A model generated the notes under the pieces. That model worked only from the letters and a program-made list of their open reading frames with translations. It did not search any database and had not been told where the DNA came from. From positions 1 to 57,214 of the forward strand of contig NZ_LYVQ01000005.1 in NCBI RefSeq assembly GCF_001984095.1: a stretch of 57,214 bases of DNA, in the 5' to 3' direction. Numbering within the stretch: position 1 is the first letter of the stretch; every line of letters starts with the position of its first letter. Positions 39,565 through 48,117 of this stretch are shown here, one piece after another. The DNA is from Pelomonas sp. KK5. Lineage in GTDB: Bacteria; Pseudomonadota; Gammaproteobacteria; Burkholderiales; Burkholderiaceae_C. A program made the translations under genes and the position numbers.

Positions 39565-40247
39565 GGGTGCGGGTATGCAGCGAGGGTGGTCTCAAGGCGC
39601 AGCGAGTCGCTGACCCAGCCGAAGTTGTGGTTCTCGCTGTAGGTCATGCGGACGGTCGCTTCGTGGTCGGCCGGGTCGAACGCGGCGCAGGCGTCCTGCA
39701 GCAGCACGCAGCAGTAGCCGGTATCGACGCCGCCGCGGAAGGTGGAGGCCACGCAGCACTGGGTGGTGAAGCCCATGACCAGCAGGGTCTCGATGCCGCG
39801 CACGCGCAGCACCGTGTCCAGCGCGGTGTTGTGGAAGGCGTTGAAGCCGGCCTTGTCGATCGTCGGCTCGCCGGTTTGCGGCTTCATCGAGTCGAGGATC
39901 TCGGTGCCGCGCTCGCCGCGCACCAGGAAGCGGCCCAGCGGTCCCATCGTACCGATGCTGCTGTCGAAGCGGCGGCGGTACATGTTCAGGTCCGACAGGT
40001 CCGGCGCGTAGGCCTCGCGGGTGTGAAAGACGAAGACGCCGGCCCGCCGCGCGGCGGCCAGCGCGCGCTGCGCGGCGGGCAGCGCCGCCGCGAGACGCTC
40101 GACGGCCAGGCCCCGCGAGGCGCCCATGCCGTCGGGCGCGACGAAGTCGACCTGGAAGTCGATGCAGGCCAGCGCCGTGCGCGCCGGGTCGATGGCGATG
40201 GATCGCCCCTGCTCGCAGGGGAGCTGAAATTGGATCGTGGAACTCAT
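39561..40247 (-). CDS. isochorismatase-superfamily cysteine hydrolase
   Basis: A 228-residue cysteine hydrolase of the N-carbamoylsarcosine amidase/isochorismatase fold. Catalytic residues seen are Asp in CIDFQVDFV, Lys in IDKAGFNAFHNT and the nucleophile Cys in GFTTQCCVASTFR. The GFTTQCCV motif fits amidases such as biuret or carbamoyl-amide hydrolases better than true isochorismatases. It lies 4 bases after the TonB receptor and 4 bases overlapping the epimerase, so it belongs to this operon. It may remove a carbamoyl or amide group from imported peptides. Confidence 0.88.
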   Translation of the reverse strand: MSSTIQFQLPCEQGRSIAIDPARTALACIDFQVDFVAPDGMGASRGLAVERLAAALPAAQRALAAARRAGVFVFHTREAYAPDLSDLNMYRRRFDSSIGTMGPLGRFLVRGERGTEILDSMKPQTGEPTIDKAGFNAFHNTALDTVLRVRGIETLLVMGFTTQCCVASTFRGGVDTGYCCVLLQDACAAFDPADHEATVRMTYSENHNFGWVSDSLRLETTLAAYPHP

Positions 40248-40251
40248 GATG

Positions 40252-42408
40252 TCAGAAGGAGGAGCCGAGGCGGAGCTCGACGGTGCGGGGCGCGGCGTAG
40301 GTCTCCACATCGGCGAAGCCGGCGGAGTAGTTCCGGTTCGTCATGTAGGTCTTGTTGCCGAGATTGCGGCCGATCAGCGCGAGCCAGGTCCTGCGATCCG
40401 CGAAGCTGTAGCGGACGTTGGCGTTCACCAGGGTCACCGGGCCGCGTCGCTCCAGGCTCGGGTTCTGCAGCGCGGGGAAGATCACGCTGGTCTGGCGGTT
40501 CACCTCCGCCCGCAGCGTCAGCGCATCGCCGCGGCCCAGGCCGACACGGTACTGGGCGCCGGCGGTGCCGCTGAACTTCGGCGACAGCGGCAGCGGCATG
40601 CCGCTCAGGTCGGTGCCGGTGGCCGGCGAGAGATAGTCCTTCAACGCGCTGTCCACGTAGGCCATGTTCAGGTCCAGGCTGAGGTCGCGCGTCGGGTGGG
40701 CGACGAAGGCCATCTCCACGCCCTTCACCGTGGCCTTGGCCACGTTCGAGATCGGCGCCTGGTTGCCCACCACCGTGCGCAGTTGCAGGTCGGTGTAGTC
40801 GTAGTAGAAGCCCGCCAGGTCCATCTCAAGCGCGCCGCCGAGCAGCACGCTCTTGCTGCCGAACTCGTAGGCGGTGATCTTCTCGGGCTTGTAGGTCTTG
40901 ATCGGCGGGTTGAAGTTCACGCCGCCGCTCTTGAAGCCTGCCGTCACGCTGGCGTAGAGCATGTGGGCCTTCGACGGGCGGAACTGCACCAGGGCCTTGG
41001 GCGTGAAGCGGCCCGAGGACGTCGCGCCGGATCCCGAGAAAGGCACCATCTGGAAGGTATCGAAATCGATGTCCGCACCGCGAGAGTCGCCGGAGAGCTT
41101 TTCCTTCGTGTAGCGCGCACCGCCGACCAGGGTCCACTGCTCGTTCAGCGCATAGCTGAGCTCGCCGAAGACCGCGCCGCTGCGCGACTTCGCATTGAAG
41201 GCGCCGGTGTAGTAGGTGAACGGCGTCAGGTCGTCCGGGTAGGACATCGAGTCTTCGACGGTCGTGCCGCCCGAGGTCTTCTCCTGCGAGAAGTACAGGC
41301 CGGTAGTCCAGGACAGGCCGCGCGCCGAGCCCCCGCTGAGCTGCAACTCCTGCGACCAGAAGTCGGACTTGTCCTGGCCACCGGTGCGCTCGATGAAGCC
41401 GCCGGTGCCGTCGGCGTCATAGCGGTTGCGGCTGTCGTAGTTGACGACGCCGGTGATGCTCTTGAGCTCGATGCCGCCGCCGAGGTCGGCCGTCAATTGC
41501 AGGGAGAAGATGCTGCCGCGGCGGTGGACATCGGGGGGCGTGTCGGTCTCGATGCGGCGCACGCTCTGGCGCTGCGGCGGGTTCAGCGAATTCGCGTAGT
41601 TCGGCGTCAGCGGATTGCCGGAGACGCCGTAGCCCACCGTGCCCTTGTCGTCGACGAACTGCGCGGTGAGCCGGGCCTCGACGCCGTCTGCGAGCTGGAA
41701 CACGCCCTTGATGCGGGCCGCCTGGAAATTGCGAGCGTCGATAGTGCCGCCGGCGGCATTCAGGTTCTCGGTGTAGCCGTCATCCTTGGTGGAGGCGGCA
41801 CTGATGCGCAGGGCCGCCTTGTCGCCCAGGTGCAGGTTGACGCCGGCCTGGGCGCGCACCAGATGGTCGGTGCCGACGCCGACGAAGCCGTCGAAGCCGC
41901 TGCCCTGGCCCGGGTCGCGCGAGATGTAGTTGACGACGCCGGCCGTGGCGTTGCGACCATAGAGCGTGCCCTCGGGGCCTTTCAGCACCTCCACGCGGCC
42001 CAGGTCGAAGACCTCGCCCAGCGCCAGTTCGGGCCGGGGGAGGTAGACGCCGTCGAGGTGGACGGCCGTGGACGGGCCGCCACCGCGCTGGTTGGCGTTG
42101 TTGCTGACGCCGCGGATGGCGATCTGGTTGCCCGGCCCGCTGACGGCGGCGACGCCCGGCAGCTTGTACTGCAACTGCTCGAAGGTGGAAACGCCCGAGG
42201 ACTCCAGCGCCAGGCCGGAGATCACGTTCAGCGACTGGGGCACGTCCTGACCCCGTTCCTCGCGTTTGCGGGCGGTGACGACGACATGCTCCAGTTCGGT
42301 CGCGGCGGCCGCGGTGACCGACGCGTCCTCGGCCAGGGCCGGCGTACCGAAACAGAAGCAGGCGATCGGCGTGGCCGTCGCGGCGAGGGCTATGGACTTG
42401 AGTCTCAT
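40252..42408 (-). CDS. TonB-dependent receptor of the D-peptide locus
   Basis: A 718-residue outer-membrane receptor. The signal peptide is followed by a TonB-box-like region (ELEHVVVTARKREERGQDVPQSLNVIS), a plug (PGVAAVSGPGNQIAIRGVS, RVEVLKGPEGTLYGRNATAGVVNYIS) and a 22-strand barrel ending VELRLGSSF with the terminal Phe. Its type is common in catabolic clusters of sphingomonads and Caulobacter. The operon is full of peptidases and epimerases, so the cargo is likely a peptide with D-residues. A shared 24-base dyad element lies 66 bases upstream of its start. Confidence 0.92.
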   Translation of the reverse strand: MRLKSIALAATATPIACFCFGTPALAEDASVTAAAATELEHVVVTARKREERGQDVPQSLNVISGLALESSGVSTFEQLQYKLPGVAAVSGPGNQIAIRGVSNNANQRGGGPSTAVHLDGVYLPRPELALGEVFDLGRVEVLKGPEGTLYGRNATAGVVNYISRDPGQGSGFDGFVGVGTDHLVRAQAGVNLHLGDKAALRISAASTKDDGYTENLNAAGGTIDARNFQAARIKGVFQLADGVEARLTAQFVDDKGTVGYGVSGNPLTPNYANSLNPPQRQSVRRIETDTPPDVHRRGSIFSLQLTADLGGGIELKSITGVVNYDSRNRYDADGTGGFIERTGGQDKSDFWSQELQLSGGSARGLSWTTGLYFSQEKTSGGTTVEDSMSYPDDLTPFTYYTGAFNAKSRSGAVFGELSYALNEQWTLVGGARYTKEKLSGDSRGADIDFDTFQMVPFSGSGATSSGRFTPKALVQFRPSKAHMLYASVTAGFKSGGVNFNPPIKTYKPEKITAYEFGSKSVLLGGALEMDLAGFYYDYTDLQLRTVVGNQAPISNVAKATVKGVEMAFVAHPTRDLSLDLNMAYVDSALKDYLSPATGTDLSGMPLPLSPKFSGTAGAQYRVGLGRGDALTLRAEVNRQTSVIFPALQNPSLERRGPVTLVNANVRYSFADRRTWLALIGRNLGNKTYMTNRNYSAGFADVETYAAPRTVELRLGSSF

Positions 42409-42466
42409 CAGGAATGCTCCACGGGTTCGAAAGCTGTTGTCTGGTTCACAGCTTAGGAACGCGGCC

Positions 42467-42498
42467 CCTGACGGGCCATAGCAAGAACCTGACGGGGG
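42467..42498 (-). promoter_or_regulatory. shared dyad element and CCCGTCAGG direct repeats before the TonB receptor gene
   Basis: On the minus strand GTCA-N-G-N2-CT-N-GCTATGGCC (inside 42475-42498) matches the element between the two D-aminopeptidase genes (46391-46414), 17 of 24 positions overall. Two copies of CCTGACGGG (42467-42475 and 42488-42496) are spaced 21 bases, two helical turns, around it. A core-promoter role for TATGGC cannot be excluded. Confidence 0.6.
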
Positions 42499-42505
42499 AC
42501 GAACC

Positions 42506-43324
42506 CTAGGCCGCCTGCCCGGCCAGCGTGCTCAGGAACAGCGAGAACAGCTGGCTCTGCGAATGGATCTCCAGCTTCTCGTACACATTGCGCTTGTGGT
42601 TGGTCACCGTGCCCTCGCTGATGCTCAGCTCGTGGGCGATCAGCTTGGAGGAATGGCCGCGCAGCGACAGGCCGATCACCTCGATCTCGCGCGGCGTCAG
42701 CTGCCCGGGCTTCATGTTGCGGATCACGCCGTCGATGCCGCCCGCGGACTGGATCGGCGAGGCGGTGGCGTCGGCCTGCGCCCGATCGCGCCAGGCCCAG
42801 TGCCGCTGGATCGCACTGCGGACCATCGGCTCCAGCGACTCCAGGCCCGCGATCTCGTCGGTGGTGAACTTCTCCAGCGGCGCCTCGCGCTCCACGAACA
42901 CATGGACCGAGCGGCCAGGCGCCAGCGGCACGACGAAATGCAGCTCATCCAGCACATTGACGCCGTTGTAGAAGGCCAGGAAGAACTCGCTGTCCTTGAA
43001 GGCCTCGGGCGTGACGCCGGCGAAGGTCAGCACGCCGTGCCGGCCTTCCGTCATGTCCGCGATGTAGAACGGGTCCAGCATGAACAGGCCGCTGGTGTAC
43101 GGCTCCATCTGCTTGCGCAGGCGATCGATGTCCAGGTTGGTGAAAACCAGATCGGCGGCGAAGCCCTGTCGGTAGGCAAACACGATCAGGTTCGTGAAGT
43201 CCAGCCGGGCACGCAGGCCGTCCGCCAGCTCGGCCAGGAGGCGGTCGGAGTCCAGCGTGTCGATCAGCCGGGCCGCGAACTGCGCGATCGGAGGGGAGCC
43301 TGCCGGCGGGAGCAAGGGGGCCAT
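42506..43324 (-). CDS. LuxR-family transcriptional regulator of the D-peptide locus
   Basis: A 272-residue regulator. Residues about 15-180 form a ligand-binding domain of GAF/autoinducer-binding type (FTNLIVFAYRQGFAADLVF, FMLDPFYIADMTEGRHGVLTF). The C-terminal LuxR helix-turn-helix spans about 208-265 (LTPREIEVIGLSLRGHSSKLIAHELSISEGTVTNHKRNVYEKL). There is no receiver domain, so it probably binds a small ligand directly. It lies mid-operon, just upstream of the receptor gene, whose promoter contains the shared dyad. It is the natural candidate to bind that site. Confidence 0.88.
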   Translation of the reverse strand: MAPLLPPAGSPPIAQFAARLIDTLDSDRLLAELADGLRARLDFTNLIVFAYRQGFAADLVFTNLDIDRLRKQMEPYTSGLFMLDPFYIADMTEGRHGVLTFAGVTPEAFKDSEFFLAFYNGVNVLDELHFVVPLAPGRSVHVFVEREAPLEKFTTDEIAGLESLEPMVRSAIQRHWAWRDRAQADATASPIQSAGGIDGVIRNMKPGQLTPREIEVIGLSLRGHSSKLIAHELSISEGTVTNHKRNVYEKLEIHSQSQLFSLFLSTLAGQAA

Positions 43325-43345
43325 GCGAGCTGATGCGTTGAAAGT

Positions 43346-43363
43346 GCCCGTTATGTTACGGGC
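43346..43363. promoter_or_regulatory. inverted repeat before the LuxR gene
   Basis: GCCCGT-TATGTT-ACGGGC in the 59-base gap between the acetyltransferase stop and the LuxR start. It may be an autoregulatory operator or a weak transcript hairpin; it is unlike the dyad shared by the other promoters. Confidence 0.4.
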
Positions 43364-43383
43364 TCGCAGGCCACGCCACGCTC

Positions 43384-43923
43384 TCAGGGCAGTTCGGGGT
43401 TGCTCCATTCGACGCGCGCGGCGAGATCGCTGTTGTCGGCGTGGCGGAAGTAGCCCGGCACGAGGGCCGTGACCCGGCCAGGCCGGCCTCCCACGCAGGC
43501 CGACGCCACGCGGGCCTCGCTGGCGACCGGCGGAAAGAACACGAGCGTGCGCTTGCCCGCGGCGAAGCACAGCGCGCCGATCCGCTCGATCAGCGCTTGG
43601 GTGAGTCCACGGGCCAGCCATGAGGGCTCGACGGCGATGTTCACCCCGACGACCAGTTCCCCGAACGGCGTCAGCGATGCGCCCGCGTCCTCGGCGCCGA
43701 TCGCCTGCGCCCAGGTGGCGATCTCGCGCGGGTGGCTGCAGACGGTCCAGACCGAGCCGACGATGGCGCCGTCTGCTTCGGCCACGAGATTGCCGAACGG
43801 GTGCGCCAGGATGCGCGCGCGCAGCCGCTCCTCGCTCGCAGCCGCTTCCGCGCCCCAGGCGAGCCCGTCGAGGCGCGCGCAGGCGGCGGCGTCGTCCGGC
43901 CGCGCCATGCGGAACGCAATCAT
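43384..43923 (-). CDS. GNAT-family N-acetyltransferase of the D-peptide locus
   Basis: A 179-residue acetyltransferase. The acetyl-CoA loop is degenerate (VEPSWLARGLTQALIERIG, keeping Arg-Gly-Leu). MARPDDAAACARLD is the usual start of the fold, and the C-terminus GYFRHADNSDLAARVEW is specific to the locus as far as I can see. The ATG at 43923 overlaps the racemase stop. Acetylation of D-amino acids or small peptides, a known detoxification strategy, is a reasonable guess. Confidence 0.8.
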   Translation of the reverse strand: MIAFRMARPDDAAACARLDGLAWGAEAAASEERLRARILAHPFGNLVAEADGAIVGSVWTVCSHPREIATWAQAIGAEDAGASLTPFGELVVGVNIAVEPSWLARGLTQALIERIGALCFAAGKRTLVFFPPVASEARVASACVGGRPGRVTALVPGYFRHADNSDLAARVEWSNPELP

Positions 43924-44726
43924 TGCAGCTCCGTGCGGCGGGACCAGGCCACCGCCGCACGCGCCAGCGCGTCGGTGGCATCCACCAGGACGCAGCCGGC
44001 GGCCTCTTCGTCCAGGGCCAGCGGGATCTCGGTGCACCCCATCACCACGGCCTGCGCGCCGCGAGCGGCGAGTGATCGCGCAGCCAGGCGCAGGGCCTGG
44101 CGGGCCTCCTCGATGCGGCCCGCCTTCACGGCCGCGATGGCCGGCGTCACGAGCGTCCGCATCTCGTCCGGCGTGGGGCTGAGCCAGTCGATCGTCAACC
44201 GGGCGCTCGCGGTACGCGCCGCGTAGAGGCCGGACCCGAGCGTCGCCTCGGTGGCGAGCAGACCGACCCTGGTCGCAGTGGACGCCTCCGTCGGGATCTG
44301 CCGGATCGCCGCATCCACGATGTGCAGCATCGGCACGACCAGTTCGGACTGCAGTTCGTCGAACCACAGGTGCGCCGTGTTGCAGGGCATCACGATGACG
44401 TCCACGCCGGCTTCGATCAGGCGTCGGCCGCTCTCGACCAGGGCCTGCAGGGGCGAGGGGCCGCGGCCCTGGAAGGCGGCCGTCCGGTCCGGGATCTGCG
44501 GCACGCTGGCGACGACGACGGGCACATGGTCCTGGTCGATCGCCGCGGGCGTGTGGGCCAGCATCTTGCGCATGAAGTCGATCGTGGCCAGCGGCCCCAT
44601 GCCGCCCAGCACGCCGACCAGGCCGCCCGTCGACGGGCCGTTCGCGATCGATCGGCCCGCGGGCATCTGCCGCGTCGGCCCCAGGCGGCGTCCGGCGGGG
44701 CTTCTTGAGGGCTGCTGGATCAGCAT
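43920..44726 (-). CDS. aspartate/glutamate racemase family protein
   Basis: A 268-residue cofactor-independent racemase. Both catalytic cysteines are in place: MPCNTAH and VMGCTEIPL. GVLGGMGPLATIDFMRKML is the typical N-terminal glycine-rich loop. An extra 35 residues precede the fold if the ATG at 44726 is used; a later start cannot be ruled out. It lies 1 base after the D-aminopeptidase stop. It would return liberated D-Asp or D-Glu to the L-form, consistent with the rest of the operon. Confidence 0.92.
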   Translation of the reverse strand: MLIQQPSRSPAGRRLGPTRQMPAGRSIANGPSTGGLVGVLGGMGPLATIDFMRKMLAHTPAAIDQDHVPVVVASVPQIPDRTAAFQGRGPSPLQALVESGRRLIEAGVDVIVMPCNTAHLWFDELQSELVVPMLHIVDAAIRQIPTEASTATRVGLLATEATLGSGLYAARTASARLTIDWLSPTPDEMRTLVTPAIAAVKAGRIEEARQALRLAARSLAARGAQAVVMGCTEIPLALDEEAAGCVLVDATDALARAAVAWSRRTELQ

Positions 44727-44727
44727 C

Positions 44728-46332
44728 TCAGCCCTCCCCCCGCTCGAAGACCGTGCGGCGGGTGCGCGACGTGCTGACGACGATGGCCTGCAGCACACCG
44801 GCCCGTCGGCCGAGCCGCGCCAGCATGCCGCCCGGGAAGGCCGTCGGCCAGAAGCGAAGCAACTCGGGTTCCAGCAATTCGGCGGGATACAGCGCGCCGC
44901 CGTATTCGCCCTGGAAGCGCAGGGCCGGCTGGCCACCGTCCAGTTCCAGGCGCACCCGCGCAGCGGCGTCCCCGCTGTGGAACCAGTGGCACGCATCGGG
45001 CGACAGCGAGCCCGGATCCGGCTTGTCCATGTCCAGCCGGCGCGCCGGGCGCCAGGTGCCGGCGTCGCGATACTCGATGAGCGCGCCGCCGGGGCGCGAG
45101 GGCTCGGGCCAGCGGAAGCGCATGCCACCGGTCCCGACATCGGCCACGAAGGGCAGCATGCCGTCGTCGGGCGCCGCGGCGTCCGGCGCGAACGGCGCCC
45201 CGCCGAACAGGCTCAGGCCCAGCGCGCCGTCCATGTCCGCGAAGCCGAAGAGCAGGCCACTCTCTTCCGCGACGTAACGCCCGAGAAGCGTCGGGTGATG
45301 CTGCGTGCGCGGCCCGTCGACCGCGGCGGCGAGGCGCGCGCCGAGCACCGTCTCGATCACCTTCAGGCCCATGCCGATGGCCGGGCCGGCGCGATTGAAG
45401 GCGACGACCACGTCCAGGTCTTCTTCCGGCAGCATGAACAGCGAACTGGACGCCCCCGGCATGCCACCCGCGTGCTGCACCACGCGCAGCCCGCGCCAGC
45501 GCTCGGTGATCAGGCCGAGGCCATAGTCCGATGCGAATCCATTGGCCAGCCGCGTAGGAAGGGCCATGGCAGACAGCGCCACCGGCCCCGTCGAGGTGCG
45601 GAGCCAGGTGGCCCAGCGCAGCAGGTCGTCGGCGGTGGAGACCAGCCCGCCATCGCCGTACAGGTCGTCGGAGATCGCGATGCCGTGGCGCCAGCCGGGC
45701 GGGCTCGGCAGGTAGGTCGCTGCCTCGCCCGTACGAAGCGGCCAGCGGTGCGGCGGCAGGCAGGTGCCGGTCATCGACAGCGGCTCGAAGAAGCGGCGGG
45801 CAAGGAACTCGCCCAGCGGCATGCCGCTCGCGCGCTCGATCGCCAGCGACAGCAGCAGGTAGCCGCCATTGCTGTAGCTGGAGCCGGTGCCGGGCGCGAA
45901 GTTCAGGGCATGCTGGCGCCGCTGAATCCGTTCGGCCATACCGGCGGGCAGCGTCACATAACCGTTGAAGACCCACTGGTCCAGGTAGCAGCGCACGCCG
46001 CCGGTGTGCGTCATCAGCTGGCGCAGCGTGGGGCTGGCCTGCTCGCCCTGCAATCCTTCGACGAGGCTGCCGATCGGCGCCTCCAGCGACAGCGCGCCTT
46101 CGTGTGCGAGCAGCAGCAGCGCCGCGCAGACGAACTGCTTGCTGATCGAGCCCACCGGCATCGGCGTGCCCGCCTGCAGCGCCACGCCCTGCTCGACGCT
46201 GGCCATGCCGAAGGCGCCGCGGTAGACCGTGCGGCCGCCGCGGGCGACCGCCACCGTGCAGCCGGGCGCATCGGCCCTGCGGAACGGGGCGAAAAGCCCG
46301 TCGAGGGCGGCCGTCAGTTCTTGCTCTGCCAT
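44728..46332 (-). CDS. DAP-type serine D-aminopeptidase (S12), paralogue 1
   Basis: A 534-residue cytoplasmic protein with no signal peptide. Residues 1-330 are a penicillin-binding/beta-lactamase fold with Ser62-x-x-Lys65 (SISK), Tyr153-Ser-Asn155 and His287-Ala-Gly. These positions coincide with the catalytic residues I recall for Ochrobactrum anthropi D-aminopeptidase DAP (about 520 residues). After residue 350 come two beta-barrel-like domains (TLLGRYVAEESGLLFGFADMD and a later LELDGGQPALRFQGEYGG), also as in DAP. It should release N-terminal D-residues from peptides or amides. The start at 46332 is supported by this numbering; 46347 is the alternative. Confidence 0.88.
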   Translation of the reverse strand: MAEQELTAALDGLFAPFRRADAPGCTVAVARGGRTVYRGAFGMASVEQGVALQAGTPMPVGSISKQFVCAALLLLAHEGALSLEAPIGSLVEGLQGEQASPTLRQLMTHTGGVRCYLDQWVFNGYVTLPAGMAERIQRRQHALNFAPGTGSSYSNGGYLLLSLAIERASGMPLGEFLARRFFEPLSMTGTCLPPHRWPLRTGEAATYLPSPPGWRHGIAISDDLYGDGGLVSTADDLLRWATWLRTSTGPVALSAMALPTRLANGFASDYGLGLITERWRGLRVVQHAGGMPGASSSLFMLPEEDLDVVVAFNRAGPAIGMGLKVIETVLGARLAAAVDGPRTQHHPTLLGRYVAEESGLLFGFADMDGALGLSLFGGAPFAPDAAAPDDGMLPFVADVGTGGMRFRWPEPSRPGGALIEYRDAGTWRPARRLDMDKPDPGSLSPDACHWFHSGDAAARVRLELDGGQPALRFQGEYGGALYPAELLEPELLRFWPTAFPGGMLARLGRRAGVLQAIVVSTSRTRRTVFERGEG

Positions 46333-46390
46333 GAAGAAGAAGCGCATCGTTGCTGGGAATGGGGCCATCCTAGGCCGCTCCGCGCCGCCT

Positions 46391-46414
46391 GCCATGTCAA
46401 GAACTCGCTATGGC
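46391..46414. promoter_or_regulatory. dyad element between the two D-aminopeptidase genes
   Basis: Imperfect palindrome GCCAT-N2-C-N-AG-N2-CT-N-G-N2-ATGGC. Its edges lie 58 bases from the start of paralogue 1 and 59 from the start of paralogue 2. Read rightward it matches the TonB receptor promoter through GCTATGGCC. Read leftward it matches the same promoter through GTTCTTG-N2-ATGGC. It is a candidate operator for the LuxR regulator. Confidence 0.65.
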
Positions 46415-46473
46415 CGCCACCGCACCGCCCGCCAAAATCGACCGCAATCCCAGGCACAACGAGATCCCGACCC

Positions 46474-48117
46474 ATGTCCGCGAGCCCCATTGCCGACGAC
46501 CTGAGCGCCCAGCTCGACGGTCTCTTCGAACCCGCCAGGCGCAGCGATGCCCCGGGCCTCATCGTCGGCGTGGCGCTGAACGGGCGGGCCGTCTACCGGC
46601 GCGCCTTCGGCATGGCCAGCGTGCAGCACGGCGTCGCCAACCGGCCGCAGACGCGGATCCGCATCGCCTCGATCAGCAAGCACTTCACCTGCCTGGCGGC
46701 GCTGCTGCTGGCCGAGGACGGCCTGCTCGACCTGGACGCACCGGTAACGCGTTACCTGAGCGGCGTCCGCTCGCGCCGCGGCGTGCCGACGCTCAGGCAG
46801 TTCATGACGCACACCAGCGGCTACCGCTGCACGCTGGACATGGGTACGCTGGCCAACGGCACCGCCGTGCAGCCGAACGAATGGCAGCTCGCGGCCCTGC
46901 TGCGGCAGGGCGAGGCCAACTTCGCACCGGGCGAGGGCCAGATCTACAGCAACGGGACCTACCACGCGCTGTCGCTGGTGATCGAGCAGGTGGCGGGCAT
47001 GCCCTTCGAGCGCTTCCTGAAGACGCGCATCTTCGAGCCGCTGGGCATGCAAGACACCGACTCGATCCCGAACGACGCGCTGATGGTGCCCGGCCTCGCC
47101 TCGCCCCATGTGCCGGCGCCCGAGGGCGGCTGGATGCGGCCACCCTCCGACGCCGACCTGCGCGGCGACGGTGGCATGGTCTCGACCGTCGACGACATGC
47201 TGCGTTGGCTGGCCCACCTGCGCGGCAGCGACAAGCGGGTCGGCACGGCGGAGACCTGGCGCCAGATGCTGGAGCCGGCGACGCTCGCAAACGGGCTCCA
47301 GTCGACGTACGCGCTGGGCCTGAAGCGGCATGCCTATCGCGGCCACGAGATCATCCACCACTCGGGCGGCCTGTTCGGCCTGAACGGCCAGATGCTGACC
47401 GTGCCGGGGCTGGGGCTCGATCTCGTCGTGCTGGTCAACGGAGCTCCGCTGAGCGCGACGAACCTCGGGTGGCGCATCGTCGATGCCGTGCTCGGTGATG
47501 CGCCGGGCTCCGCGCCTGCGCCGGTCCTCGCCAGCATCGCGGGCCTGGAGCATCTGGCGGGCGCTCGCTACCAGGCGGAGTCCGGTCTGCTGATCGGCTT
47601 CGACGAGGTCCAGGGCAAGCTGGGCGTGTCACTGTTCCACATGCCGCCGATTCCTCTGCTGTTCGACCAGGGCGACCAATTGCGCGCCGGCTTCGAGAGC
47701 ATCGGCCTGGGCCCGTATGTGCTGGCCAGGAAAGACCTGGCCCCGGAGAACGGCCAGGCGCCTCGCGCACTGCGGATAGAGGTGGGCGGGACCGTCGAGT
47801 CCATGAGGCGACTCGACGCCGCCGAGGTCCTGGACCGCAGCGCCCTGGTCGGTCGTTACTGGTGCGAGGATCTCCAGGCCTCCGCCGAGATTCACGCAGA
47901 TGCGCCCGATGTCCTGCGCATGCAGGGCGACTACAGCGCCGCCCGCGGCCTGGCGATCACGGCGCTGGGGGGCAGCACCTTCGGGCTCGAAGAGCAGCAG
48001 TCGCCGGGCACGCGCTACCCGCTCACCGCCCAGGTCGAGAGGAACCAGGTCACCGGCTTCCGGATCGACACCTACCGTGCGCGCCGGCTCTGGTTCGTCC
48101 GGAGGACCGGCGCATGA
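46474..48117 (+). CDS. DAP-type serine D-aminopeptidase (S12), paralogue 2
   Basis: A 547-residue paralogue of the gene at 44728-46332, placed head to head. Catalytic motifs are Ser66-Ile-Ser-Lys69, Tyr158-Ser-Asn160 and His296-Ser-Gly. The C-terminal half again has two DAP-like domains: ARYQAESGLLIGFDEVQGKL, then VGRYWCEDLQASAEIH. There is no signal peptide. It is the first gene of a plus-strand operon, and its stop overlaps dppA (ATGA). The divergence of the loops suggests a different D-residue preference from paralogue 1. Confidence 0.88.
   Translation: MSASPIADDLSAQLDGLFEPARRSDAPGLIVGVALNGRAVYRRAFGMASVQHGVANRPQTRIRIASISKHFTCLAALLLAEDGLLDLDAPVTRYLSGVRSRRGVPTLRQFMTHTSGYRCTLDMGTLANGTAVQPNEWQLAALLRQGEANFAPGEGQIYSNGTYHALSLVIEQVAGMPFERFLKTRIFEPLGMQDTDSIPNDALMVPGLASPHVPAPEGGWMRPPSDADLRGDGGMVSTVDDMLRWLAHLRGSDKRVGTAETWRQMLEPATLANGLQSTYALGLKRHAYRGHEIIHHSGGLFGLNGQMLTVPGLGLDLVVLVNGAPLSATNLGWRIVDAVLGDAPGSAPAPVLASIAGLEHLAGARYQAESGLLIGFDEVQGKLGVSLFHMPPIPLLFDQGDQLRAGFESIGLGPYVLARKDLAPENGQAPRALRIEVGGTVESMRRLDAAEVLDRSALVGRYWCEDLQASAEIHADAPDVLRMQGDYSAARGLAITALGGSTFGLEEQQSPGTRYPLTAQVERNQVTGFRIDTYRARRLWFVRRTGA

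Noticed and set aside
44251-48117. Open frame of about 1290 codons on the plus strand
   Set aside because: The first part is antisense to the racemase and D-aminopeptidase genes and is low-complexity. Real coding starts at 46474.
44728-48117. Annotation of the two serine hydrolases as beta-lactamases (resistance genes)
   Set aside because: They lack signal peptides, have two extra C-terminal domains, and sit among D-peptide catabolic genes; D-aminopeptidase is the better call.
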